A stretch of DNA of 64,000 bases from Closterium sp. Naga37s-1. Lineage: Eukaryota > Streptophyta > Zygnematophyceae > Desmidiales > Closteriaceae. The DNA is taken from positions 4,666,001-4,730,000 of the forward strand of contig CANJKZ010000137.1 of NCBI GenBank assembly GCA_947471745.1, in the 5' to 3' direction. The position numbers were made by a program, and so were the translations under genes. Below the pieces are notes generated by a model. It saw only the letters and a list, made by a program, of their open reading frames with translations, did no database searches and was not told where the DNA came from. Shown here piece by piece: positions 44,256 to 53,470 of this stretch; within the stretch, counting starts at the first letter, position 1, and the number at the start of each line of letters is the position of its first letter.

Positions 44256-47200
44256 TCCCCCCATGCCCGTGCCCCCCATGACTCGCCGCACGGGTCCCCT
44301 CCTGACTTGGCTGAAGATGGCATGGTGCACGGGTGGAGAGAAAGGCGTGCTAGAGACGGTTCTTGACTTGTCCTGGGGGAGAGGGGAAGGGGAGGATCAA
44401 GGCAGAAGAGAGGGTGGTTGAAATGCCCCCCAGACTCGCCGCACGGGTCCCCTCCTGACTTGGCTGAAGATGGCATGATGGACGGGTGGAGAGAAAGGCG
44501 TGCTGCTGACTGTTCTCGACTTGTCCTGGGCGGAGGGGCATGAGGAGAAGAGAGGGTGGGAAGAGGAAGAACGGAACTGCTTGGGTGAGAAGGGACCATT
44601 CGAGAGGACCGGGGCCTGACTTGGCTGAGAATAGCGTGGTGCACGGGCGGAGAGAAGGGCGTGCTGCTGACCGTTCTCGACTTGTCCTGTGAGAGAGGGC
44701 ATCAGGATGGGCAGCGGTGTGAAGGCAGAGGAGGTTTGCAGTGAGCCCTTTGGATGAAAGGGAAGGTTTGAAGTGGGACGCGTGAAAGGCGGTGCGGCGC
44801 ATGGCTGGCTGAGTCGACTCAAAAGTCAGGATGGGCAGCGGTGTGAAGACAGAGGAGGTTTGCAGATGCAGTGAGCCCTTTGGATGAAAGGGAAGGCTTG
44901 GAAGGCGGTGCGGCGCATGGCGGTTTCACGTGATTGGACGCGTGAAAGGCGGTGCGGCGCATGGCTGGGGAGAGGAGGGCCAAGTCACGAACCACCAGTC
45001 ACATGCCAGACCAGCCATTCGCCCTATTCTGAACCACTTATTCTGAACCAGCGTCTGACTGAGTTCCGAACCAACCATTCACCCTAATCCGAACCAGCCA
45101 GCACTCACCGCGTTCCGAACCACATAGAGCCCGCCGAACCGGGAGTGCCGCTGCGTGATCTTTTGGGCCAGCGCCTTCCGAGCCGCCCGCTCCTTCTCCC
45201 GCCGCCGAGCCTCCGCCAGACGTTCGGCAGCCTCCCGGTCCTCCCGCGCGTCAGCCTCGGCATCGGCCTCCCTGGCAGCCCGAAACGCCGCTACAGCGGC
45301 GTCCTTAGGAGGTAATTCGCGGAAGAGGAGATTAAGTATCTCGAGGAATAAGAGGTTGTCGTGGCGAAGCGCTGGGGCGGTTTCGGGGGCATCGAGGCAG
45401 GAGATGAGGAAAAGAAGGATGTCTGGGAAGCCGCTGCGGAAGAGAGAACGAATGAGATCGTCCTGGGAGAACAAAGTGAGGGGGAACGAAGGGGAGAGGG
45501 GGGAGAGGGGGGAAGGGTAGAGACGCTTTCAGGGGCGTGGAGGCAGGCTACGAGAAGGATGTATGAGAAGCCGCTGCGGAAGAGAGAGCGAATGAGATGG
45601 TCCTGTGGGTAAAGAAGGGGTGTGGGATGGGGGAGAGGGAGGGGCATGGAGGAAGGAGATGAAGAAACGGAGGATGTCTAGGAAGCCGCTGCGGAAGAGA
45701 GAGCGAATGAGATCGTCCTGGAGGGGAAGAAAGGAGGGGAGGGGGAGAGGGGAGGGAGAACGGATCAGGGAGGTTTTGGAGGCGTGGAGGCTGATGAGGA
45801 AGCGGAGGATGCCTGGGACGCCGCTTCACAAGAGAGAGCGAGCGAGATCGTCCTGAGAGGAAAACATGGGGGGAAATTTAGGGAGGGGGTCGAGTGAGCA
45901 GAATTGGGGGGAGTGGGGAGAAGGGGTGCGTGTTGTGTGCATCCCGAGCCTTATCTGACGGCAAGTTCACCGAGCCTGCTTGACGGCAGGTTTACCGAGC
46001 CTACCTGAAGGAAGCACAGGTGCGCCCATGCCGAGGCTGAGGATACGTCCGGCGGAGGGTCGGGGATGGCAAGGAGGTTCCGAACCAGAGTGACTATCAT
46101 CTGTACCAGCCGCCAGTCGTCGCTGCTGCCACGCCCACTGCACAGGGGAGGAAGAGGGGGGAGGAGAGGGGGTGTGGAAAGGGAGGGGGGGGGGGGAGGG
46201 GGGGGGGGAGGAAAGGGGAGGGGTGGGTAAGTGGGGCACATCGTTACCACCAACCAGAGTGACTATCATCTGTACCAGCCGCCAGTCGTCGCTGCTGCCA
46301 CGCCCACTGCACGGGGGAGGAGGGAGCAGGAAAGAAGGGGGGGCAGGGGTGGCGGACGGAGGGGGGAAGGAGGGAATGAGCGGGGGGCATCGGTCGCAAC
46401 CAGAGTAACTATCATCTGCACCAGCCGCCAGTCATCGCTGCTGCCACGCCCACTGCATAGCAGAGGCGGGGGATGGATGGGGGAAGGCGGGCGTTGGAGG
46501 GGGTGCGTGAGAGGAAAGGGCAATCAATCAATTAATTAGTGGAAAGACATGAACAAACTGCAGTACGACGTGATAACAAATCAAGTCAGGGGAAGAGGGA
46601 CGTGTATTCGGGGCATGGGGAGGGAAACAAGAAGATGAAACACAGAAAGGGAGGGAGGAGGAGGTGCGGATGGGTGGGGAGGAGCGAGAGGGTGGGGAGT
46701 GGGGGATCGGGGAATGCCTCGTATAACAACACACTCTCCCAACAGCACTCTTTTTAATCAATGGTATTTCTGTATCCTCACACTACCTTTGGATATTCTT
46801 AAGCGGGTCGACGAGCAACTGAAGCACAATCGCGATCGCATCGCTCTCCCCATTCCCCACATAGCCACTCCCACCACCACCTCCACCACCAGCACCAGCA
46901 GCGCCGCCATTTCTCGGTGTAATCCCTTTCGTTACAGCACCAGCAGCGCCGCCATTTCTCGGTATAATCCCATTCGTTACAGCACCAGTTCCGTGCAGCA
47001 GCGCGCTCTTAAAGCGCCTCTGGCAGTTCTGGTGCTCAAGCCGCAGCTTCTGCTGTTGCTGCCGCCCCGCCGCGTCCAAATCAGGCGGTGGTGGCGGCGA
47101 TGGCATCGTAAGGAACACCAGCAGCTTGACTGTTGGGGGGGGTTGAGGGGGGCACAGAGGGTTGTAAGGAGTTAACAGCCTCTGCCAGTGGTGGTGCTCC

Positions 47201-47784
47201 AGCCTCAGCTTCTGCTGCTGCTGCCGCCCCGCCGCGTCCAGATCAGGCGGTGGTGGTGGCGATGGCATCGTAAGAAACACCAGCAGCTTGACTGTTAAGG
47301 GGGGGGCGGAGGGTGTGGGGGGGGTGGTGAGGGGGAAGGGGTGGGGACGTGGGGAAAGTCGGGGAATGGGGAGGTGGCGCTTGTAAGGAGCAGCGCGGAG
47401 TCGCGGCGGACTGGGCAGATGATGGGGACGAGGACCGCGCGAACAATGCCCCACCGACCCACCGAGTTCTTGGAAAGGGGCGCTTACCGGCGTTAAGGAG
47501 CAGCGCGGCGTCGCGGCGGTATCGGCAGATGATGGGGACGAGGTCCGTGCGAACAACGTCCCACCGACCCAGCTGCACGAGCACGGTCGATTATATAGGC
47601 ACCGAGTTATTGACTTGGAAGAGGCACTTACCGGCGTTGAGGAGCAGAAAGGAGTCGCGGCGGTATCGGCAGATGATGGGAACGAGGTCCGTGCGAACGA
47701 TGTCCCACCGACCCAGCTGCACCAGCACGTCGCGCGACACGGGGTGGTCCCGCCGCATCAGCCGCTGCAGATCGCGCAGGGAGC
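35799..47784 (-). CDS. TIM: TIMELESS/Tof1/Swi1-type replication fork protection protein (N-terminal exon not resolved)
   Basis: TIMELESS works with TIPIN at replication forks in checkpoint and cohesion functions (family knowledge). Fourteen exons give an open frame of 2176 residues: 47784-47632, 47129-46787, 46137-46005, 45462-45109, 44372-44027, 43515-43037, 42869-42555, 42219-41356, 41054-40840, 40683-40582, 40131-40014, 39565-37771, 37463-37113 and 36763-35799. The TIMELESS N domain is clear: LRDLQRLMRRD, RTDLVPIICRY, AVKLLVFLTMP, KITQRHSRFGGLYVV. Further support comes from CVWLLETANSNAPRVNHYVL, LHTFYKLLTNP and RVFSEDQERRIRELFERYG. Charged Glu-rich linkers and a (GM)n run lengthen it well beyond land-plant homologues of roughly 1100-1300 aa. 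The first exon with the start codon was not found above 47784. Most exons carry echoes; the single-copy model is the only one I found that stays open. Confidence 0.93.
36665..36900 (-). repeat. Acceptor-side echo of the last TIMELESS exon
   Basis: The block encoding HPDEADGCWRVPGD and the LLHAVSML stretch occurs in the exon (about 36755-36670) and again at about 36905-36825, about 150 bp upstream. The upstream copy lacks the downstream coding sequence. Confidence 0.88.
36970..37115 (-). repeat. Short donor-side tandem repeat of a TIMELESS exon end
   Basis: Units of about 35 bp (agctcacctg.gagcacacctga.agcaacagac) repeat about four times from the donor at 37113 down to 36970. Every unit carries CTCAGGTG- or CCCAGGTG-like donor sequence on the minus strand. 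This is a donor-site array of very short period. Confidence 0.88.
39515..39895 (-). repeat. Acceptor-side echoes of the EVPSLIAKALI exon (TIMELESS)
   Basis: The exon starts at 39565. Two upstream copies lie at about 39711-39648 and 39890-39827. All share ggcgggaggt.ccatcactga on the minus strand. Purine-rich plus-strand spacers (about 100 bp each) are clearly diverged. Confidence 0.9.
40145..40225 (-). repeat. Short duplication before a TIMELESS exon
   Basis: gtgaacggggagcaagg occurs at about 40147 and again at about 40213, in the intron above exon 40131-40014. The stretch between holds gtgtttgagtgttgag. Confidence 0.7.
40330..40690 (-). repeat. ~155-bp duplication around the ELPRGMWWAADVA exon (TIMELESS)
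   Basis: The exon 40683-40582 and its donor flank recur at about 40520-40408 with one 12-bp difference in the AGC run. The adjoining cgtctcaatgccccccaccct block is duplicated as well. The lower copy is the donor-side echo. Confidence 0.9.
40975..41225 (-). repeat. Acceptor-side echo of the LHTFYKLLTNP exon (TIMELESS)
   Basis: The first ~75 nt of exon 41054-40840 and its acceptor CAG|GTATCAACC recur at about 41213-41138, with a few substitutions. Confidence 0.9.
42330..42690 (-). repeat. Donor-side echo of the HTQPRCLLVDAVETTHV exon (TIMELESS)
   Basis: The last ~125 nt of exon 42869-42555 recur about 240 bp downstream at 42450-42330. Protein-level identity is nearly complete (LLVDAVETTHVCLRLLE), with silent and intron-side differences. 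Confidence 0.9.
43400..43840 (-). repeat. Acceptor-side echoes of the ETVRRDVAAWRAGLEPSD exon (TIMELESS)
   Basis: Exon 43515-43037 begins with this motif. Copies at about 43697-43560 (longer) and 43830-43780 (short) lie upstream. The junction beside the first copy reads CGAGTCAACTCAG (43558-43570), one base from the palindrome core GAGTCGACTC. Confidence 0.9.
43983..44030 (-). repeat. 15-bp tandem triplication of a splice donor (TIMELESS)
   Basis: The donor after exon 44372-44027 reads AATG|GTGAGTGTGAC. The unit gacaatggtgagtgt is present three times in a row, so three equivalent donors lie 15 bp apart. Confidence 0.92.
44216..44262 (-). repeat. (CCCATG)n coding microsatellite in TIMELESS
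   Basis: About seven 6-bp units in exon 44372-44027, encoding a Gly-Met repeat on the minus strand. Confidence 0.95.
44265..44695 (-). repeat. Acceptor-side echoes of the FSPPVHHAIFSQV exon (TIMELESS)
   Basis: Exon 44372-44027 starts with this block. Copies at about 44531-44434 and 44690-44607 lie upstream. All start CAG|GACAAGTC and share about 85-95 nt. Spacers of 60-75 bp are diverged. Confidence 0.9.
44700..44965. repeat. Intronic tandem copies joined by a palindrome (TIMELESS)
   Basis: Copies at about 44703-44808 and 44827-44962 share caggatgggcagcggtgtga and tgagccctttggatgaaagg. The junction at 44811-44825 reads GAGTCGACTCAAAAG. The block ggacgcgtgaaaggcggtgc inside also recurs (44777 and 44937). 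Confidence 0.85.
45395..45860 (-). repeat. Acceptor-side echoes of the RSLFRSGFPDILLFL exon (TIMELESS)
   Basis: Exon 45462-45109 has three upstream copies of its first ~70 nt, at about 45603-45531, 45722-45645 and 45857-45779. All start near CAG|GACCATCTC or CAG|GACGATCTC. Spacers are G/A-rich on the plus strand and differ. Confidence 0.9.
46060..46460 (-). repeat. Acceptor-side echoes of the DDWRLVQMIVTLV exon (TIMELESS)
   Basis: Exon 46137-46005 has two upstream copies at about 46311-46258 and 46457-46404, 53-54 nt each, with at most two or three differences. Spacers are unlike each other. The exonic part is clearly the better conserved. Confidence 0.9.
46893..47300 (-). repeat. In-exon 45-bp duplication and an upstream echo (TIMELESS)
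   Basis: Inside exon 47129-46787 a ~45-bp unit (agcagcgccgccatttctcg) is tandemly duplicated in frame, giving two PRNGGAAGA repeats. Separately, the exon start (VKLLVFLTMPSPPPPPDL) recurs upstream at about 47296-47170. Confidence 0.88.
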
Positions 47785-47785
47785 C
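47385..47785 (-). repeat. Donor-side echoes of the VPIICRYRRD exon (TIMELESS)
   Basis: Exon 47784-47632 is followed by copies of its 3' part at about 47584-47490 (with GCCG|GTAAG donor) and, more diverged, at about 47440-47387. In addition, the fragment CGGCTGATGCGGCG appears upstream near 47872. Confidence 0.85.
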
Positions 47786-49514
47786 TGAGAGACGGGAACG
47801 AGGGGGGGGAGGGAGAAGTGTGACGGATGGCGAGGTGATAAGCGAGCATAGATATCTCTACTGGTGTTCGCGCCGCATCAGCCGTCGTGTTAAGGGCAAG
47901 GCAGGCGGCAAGATATACCGAGGCAGTCTTCTCCCTTCTCGTACATCGTCCGCCCCTCCTCGTCCTCCCATTTCCTCCCTAACCGCGTCGCGACGCTGCT
48001 GATGATACTCGGATGAATAAGAACCATGTCGATACTGGGTGTCTGAACTTAGCAATTCCGTGCGAAAAAAACCCTTTACATCCGCTCTTTTATCAGCAAC
48101 ATCCTAATCCTGGCTGCGTGTCTGATAGTGCCGTGGATCCTACGATTCTTCTCGCACGAATGCTACGAGATTTTCAGTCGGCGCTGACTGTGCAAGCTTC
48201 GCCTATACAGGATGCATGTGATGAACGTATTGACTACGAGCAGCAGCGGAGGTAGCTTGATGCAAAGAGAAGTCAAACGGCCAACAAATGGGACCCTTGG
48301 TTCCTCCTAGGTCCGTATTCAAATTAGCGGGACCTATCGATCCGGTGACGTTCTCTCGGTACTCCCATGGACGAAATCGTGTAGAAGTTCCTCAAGCCAG
48401 GGTGGCATTGGACTGCTTGTAAACGCGGCCTCGAAGAATTTAAGTTTGCAAATTTTCTAATCGCGCGCCTCGACATATCCGCTTTATTGGAAGATCTTGT
48501 TTCCAAATCGTCGTGGCCTTTCAGTTGTCGCTTAGGATCAGTACTCTTATCGAGATACATGGATTTTCTCACCGCGTAGGGTGTACTTTCGAACATTTGT
48601 AACCAGCCAGACTGAACAAACTTATCGAGGCATATCATCCGAGCGAGTCGCTCGCAAATTACCAAATGTCAACCGCTTCTCCGAGCCGCCACATGTCGCA
48701 TGCAACCCACGCTGCCGCAACGGCTCCCCCAACCCAAATCAAACAACCCCTTCCATCCAACCTCTCACCCCAAATTCAACCTCTCGCCCAAATTCATCTT
48801 CCAATTGCCCCTAATCCAGTCTCCCATTTTTTCTGTTTGCTAGTAGAAGGAATTACTGCCCACCCTCTTGTTTCGCTGGCAGGAGCGTCATCGCAACTGC
48901 ATGCTTTCTGGTCGCTTCCTCCGTTCTTAACGACATGGGGCGGCGCGTGGCATGGGTGGTTAGCGAAAACCGCCCACGCTGGGTCGAGTTTCTTGTTAGG
49001 GTCCTGGAGCGGAACCGAAAAAAGAAAAGGAATTGATGAGCAGGCGCCGCGATACGCGCAGGAGCCGTATCGTCAATGCGCGCAGCCCTGCAAGAAGCTG
49101 TTGAATCATCCGTAACCACTCAGAGCGCGTATCCGCTACACCAAACGATCGGTGGTTGCACTTAACGCCCCTAACCATGTCCAAACGGTGCTATCGAGCC
49201 GCCGCGACGCGACGCCAGGAGACGCTCGCAGAAACCCTCACTCAACTGCTGTGCCCTCTGTTCGATGCTCACCGCAACTACGCTCACGGAACGCTTTGGA
49301 TTCGAGGCTTTCGCCTTCCCGCGAACGAAACTATAAGTCAGGCGGATCTGTTGCTTCCAATCATCATCAGCTGAACACAAGCAGCTGTTAAACAAAGAGC
49401 TTGAGACAGCGGGTTCTCAAGCCGAAACCAACAGCTCCAGCTTCCTTTGTTTCCGACTTACTGCTAGTACAAATTAATCGCCGCAAGATCCTCTCCTCAA
49501 GTCCCTGAACCACC
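47785..49514. other. Divergent intergenic region upstream of TIMELESS and the first secreted-protein gene
   Basis: Should contain the missing first TIMELESS exon and both promoters. The frames at 48055-47858 (-), 48665-48324 (-) and 48013-48255 (+) look protein-like in places, but none could be linked by splice phase or family. From about 48630 onward the sequence is part of a segmental duplication (second copy from about 51310). Confidence 0.5.
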
Positions 49515-50730
49515 ATGGCGCTCCCTCGCGGCTTCTTCACTGCGGCAACGCTCGCCCTCGTCGCCCTCCTCGCGGCGTCCCTCCTCCCCGCCGCTCAGGC
49601 GCGCAAGGACGTGCTCAGCTCCGCGGACGACGCTTCCGCCGCACTCCCCGCGTCCGCCTCCGCGGATGCCGCCGTCTCTACTTCCGCCAGCGCTGCTGCG
49701 GGCGGCGCAAGCGGCGCTGAGGCGATCGCTGATATGATCCAGCGCCAGGGCCCGCGGATTCTTCACTATGAGTCTTATAACGCGGATGAGCCTCTCCCGG
49801 AGCACCTGAAGGATATGGAGGTGCACAGGCGCGAGCTTCAGTCTAACCCCCCCCTTACCGATAGTGAGTGAACTTATCTTATCGCATAAGCCCATCTCCT
49901 ACCTTCTTGCTGTTTGCAACAAAGGCTTAGCCTCATCTCAAAATCCCTTTACTAAAAGGCAGAAGTGTTCCCTCCCCTTAACGCTCCCCCCTCCCCCGTT
50001 CTCCCCCTCCCGCCTCTCCGCAAATGCTTCCCCATAAATTCCAGATTGCGGCAGGACGACCCTGAGAATCGCTCAGAAGTACGTGGGCGTTTGGTACCAG
50101 AAGAACTACATTTTCAATCTGACAATGGTGAACAGGTGCAAGTACAGCATCCTGAGCCCGCTCGTCCTCGCCAACTGCTTCGACTTCGGCAATTTGATGG
50201 TTGGTTCGCTCGACAACCCCGCGCGCTACCCTTCGCAGTTCCAAAACGTTCAGGTCTTCACTCCTTGCTGCGTTGAGAGGTTCAAGAAGGGCAACTGCGC
50301 GGTTCAATTCAACCAGGGCCCCAGGGGTAATATCCAGTTTTACCCCGGGCAGACTCAGAGCTTTCTTTACGCGTGGAATTACCCGGTTGAGCCGTGCGTT
50401 CGGGAGCTGCACTTTGTGAACGGGGATACGTATTTCATGCCCGACGAGTTTGCGCGTACGGAGTGTACTCGTCCTGTATTGTATGGTATTCCTAAGTAGA
50501 CGGGGTGGATAATCTGTTTTAGAATGTGCTAGGGGAAGGGTACCGGACTTGAGAAGTCCAGCCTTGCGAAAGGCTGATTGGGTGGATGGATGGAAGGTGT
50601 GGATGCAGCAAATTGGGTGGATGGAGTTGATGGGGCAGAGATAAAAGGGCTTGTAGATGTTTCTGATGTGTGCTTGTCTGTGAGACTTCAGTTTTACAAT
50701 GGAATAAGGCCCTGGGTGAAAATTACATCT
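48630..50730 (+). repeat. Segmental duplication, copy 1
   Basis: Direct copy of about 51310-53470. Matches include the upstream block atgtcaaccgcttctccgag (48664) and atgtcaaccgcttttccgag (51340), the whole first secreted-protein gene, and the 3' block ttgcgaaaggctgattgggtgg (50565). Unit size is about 2.1 kb; the copies have many indels outside the coding parts. Confidence 0.88.
49515..50499 (+). CDS. Secreted Cys-rich protein, tandem copy 1, family not recognised
   Basis: Two exons (49515-49863 and 50045-50499) give 267 aa. Residues 1-29 form a signal peptide (hydrophobic ALVALLAASLL, likely cleavage after AQA). An Ala/Ser-rich stretch precedes a conserved domain from about residue 110 with eight Cys (NCG, NRCK, NCFDF, PCC, GNC, EPC, TEC) and an N-glycosylation site (NLT). 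The pattern Y.FNLTMVN.C...C, two adjacent Cys, then PGQ..SFLYAW loosely recalls TPD1-type small secreted ligands of plants, but this is weak and may be chance. A paralogue lies 2.7 kb downstream. It could be a cell-wall or mating-related secreted protein; nothing in the sequence decides this. Confidence 0.82.
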
Positions 50731-52201
50731 ATTCTCGCCCTTTTGGAACCTTCGTCAAACAGTTGGCAAGCTTCAGAACTGGTAGGAGCATGTCATTACC
50801 TTCTTGCTTCTGTCCGATCCTTCTTGTTCGATTCTTTCGGAAGCTGTGTTGCCATGTGTGATGAGGCTTTGTTGAAGCAAATGTTGCGTTCTCCAGAAAC
50901 CATTGAAGAGCCAAGGTTTAGCTGAGGTTGATACCTACCGTAGGTTTCAGACATGTCCTAGCAGAAATGTACGGTATTTCCAGCCGTAAATCGCAACTGA
51001 CTTTATCGCATGATGCCATGTTGGACATCCTGAAACTTGTATACAGTCCATACGAATATAATCAGATTTATGTTGGCGCCAGAAGCAAGCTCGTATCGTG
51101 CACGCTCCAGATAATACATTGAAAATGGCATGTCAACGGTTCATAATGAGGATGATATGCTCATTTAGGAGTCATGGCAGAGTCAAAGATATAGGAAGGA
51201 ATGATGCGTTCATAATCTTGATAGTGGAATTGAAGTGGGTGAATAATATAGCGCGTAATGTCTACGTTCTAACGCGTTTATGAGCTGTACATTTTTACCA
51301 AGTTTTCGAGCGCATCGTTCGAGCGAGTCGCAAATTCCCAATGTCAACCGCTTTTCCGAGCCGCCACATGTCACATGCAACCTCTGCTGCCGCAGTGGCC
51401 CCCCAAATCAAACAGCCCCTTCCATTCCAACCCAACCTCTCCCCGAACGCCCCCCGTCAACCCAAATTCATTTCCCATTTCCCCCAAATCCCTTCCTCCC
51501 AACAATTCCCATTCTCTTCCCACCCCCTTGTTTCACTGCCAGGTGTCGTCGCATCGCAACTGCTTCGTTGCTCACGCTTCATCAGTTCTTAACGACATCT
51601 CGAAACCCGTGGCGTAGGGAGTTAGCAAGAACCGCCTAAGGTGGGTATATTTTGTTATTAGGGTCGCTAAAAAATGTTCTGCAAAGCTACGTGCCGCCGA
51701 AGCACGCAGGTGCCGTATCGTCGATGCGCTCAGTCCTGCAAGAGGCTGTTGGATTCTCCGAATCCACTCAGAGCGCGTCTCGAACCCCCCAAACGACCGC
51801 TAGTTGCAAGTAACGCATCTAGCCATGTCTAGAAAGAGCAATCACCGCGCCGCCGCGAAGCGACAGCTGCACGGTCGGGAAAACCTAGCAGAACCGACCT
51901 TCAGCGTGTAACACCTTCACCGAGAATGACCTTTACCCTGAACCTTCACTCACTGAGCCTAACGAATTCTATACGCCCTCTGGTCGGTGCTAACCGGTGC
52001 TACTACGCTCACGGGACGCTTGAGTAACGACGTCTCGCCTTCGCCTTCCCCGCGAACTAATAAATTCAGACGAATTGGTTGCTTTCAATCATCATCAGCA
52101 GAACACAAGCAGCTGTTAAACAAGAGCTCGAGGCAACGGATTCTCAAGCAAAAATCAACACCTTCAGCTTCGTTTGCTACAATTTGACGTTCCTCGCAAC
52201 T
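50500..52201. other. Intergenic between the two secreted-protein genes
   Basis: About 50565-50730 and 51310-52200 are flanks of the segmental duplication. The stretch 50730-51310 is unique and AT-richer. No gene recognised; frames at 50578-50925 (+) have no domain. Confidence 0.55.
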
Positions 52202-53470
52202 ATGGCGCTCCGTCACGGCCCTCGAGGAGCATCAGTGGAGCTAGTGCAATCTAGGAGACCGGATATCTCGGCTGCTGCGGCGCTCGCCCTCGTCGCCCTC
52301 CTCGCGGCGTCCCTCCTCCCCGCCGCTCACGCGCGCAAGGACGCGCTCAGCTCCGCGGACGACGCTTCCGCCACCACCTCCGCCCTCCCCGCGTTTGCCT
52401 CCACGGATGCTGCCGTCTCCGCCGCCGCTGAGGGTGGCGCGAGCGGCGCGGAGGCGATCGCGGATATGATTCAGCGTCAGGGCCCGCGGATTCTCAACGT
52501 GGAGTCTTATAACGCGGATGAGCCTCTCCCAGAGCACCTGAAGGACATGGAGACGCACAGGCGCGAGCTTCAGTGGAAGCCCCCCCTTACCGATAGTGAG
52601 TGAGCTTATCTTATCTCATCTCCTACTTTCTTGCTGTTTGCAACAAAAGCTTAGCCTCATCACAAATTCCATTTACTAAAAGGAAGAAGTATTCCCTCCC
52701 CTAATCCCTCCTCCCTCCCCCGTTCTCCCCCTCCCCTCCTCTCCGCCAACTCAACCCCATGAAACCCAGATTGCGGCAGGACGACCCTGAGAATCGCTCA
52801 GAAGTACGTGGGCGTGTGGTACCAGAAGAACTACATCTTCAATCTGACCATGGTGAACAGATGCAAGTACAGCCTCCTAAGCCCACTTATCCTCTTCAAC
52901 TGCTTCGATTTCAACAACCTTATGGTTGGTTCGCTCGACAACCCCGCTCGCAAACCGACCCGCTTCCAGAACGTTCCGGTCTTCACTCCTTGCTGCATTG
53001 AGAGGTTCAAGAAGGGTAACTGCGCGGTTCAATTCAACCAGGGCCCCAGGGGTGATGTTCAGCTTTACCCCGGGCAGACCCTGAGCTTTCTTTACGCGTG
53101 GAATTTCCCGATTCAGCCGTGCGCTCGGGAGCTGCACTTTGCGAACGGGGATACTTATTTCATGCCCGACGAGATGGTGGGCACGGAGTGTACATTCCCT
53201 ATTTTGTACGGTGTTCCTAAAAAGTAGGACCGGGTTACACGGTATGCTGGCTGTAGAACGTGCTAGGGGATGGGTAGGTACGGGACTTTAAATTCGCCTT
53301 GCGAAAGGCTGATTGGGTGGACAGAGGGGCGGTGATGTTGCAGCAGACGAGGCTGATGGAGTTGAAGGAGCAGAGAAAAAGGGCCCGCGGTACCGGTAGA
53401 TGCTTCTGATGTGTTCTTGTCTGTTGAGACCTTGAATAATAGTGGAATAAGGCCCTGGGTGAAATTCGTT
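51310..53470 (+). repeat. Segmental duplication, copy 2
   Basis: Partner of 48630-50730. Coding parts are about 85-90% alike by eye. Both introns begin GTGAGTGA and end at ccag|ATTGCGGCAGG. The 3' block ends near tggaataaggccctgggtga (53441), matching 50700. Confidence 0.88.
52202..53227 (+). CDS. Secreted Cys-rich protein, tandem copy 2
   Basis: Two exons (52202-52595 and 52770-53227) give 283 aa. The N terminus is extended by about 20 residues compared with copy 1 (a charged RHGPRG...SRRP stretch before the hydrophobic segment), so the signal peptide is less typical or the start may lie lower; no nearer ATG is evident before the hydrophobic core. The conserved domain (NCGRTTLRIAQKYVGVWYQK to the C terminus) keeps all eight Cys and the NLT site. 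Ala/Ser linker length differs. The open frames, conserved Cys and many silent changes suggest both copies are under selection. Confidence 0.8.
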
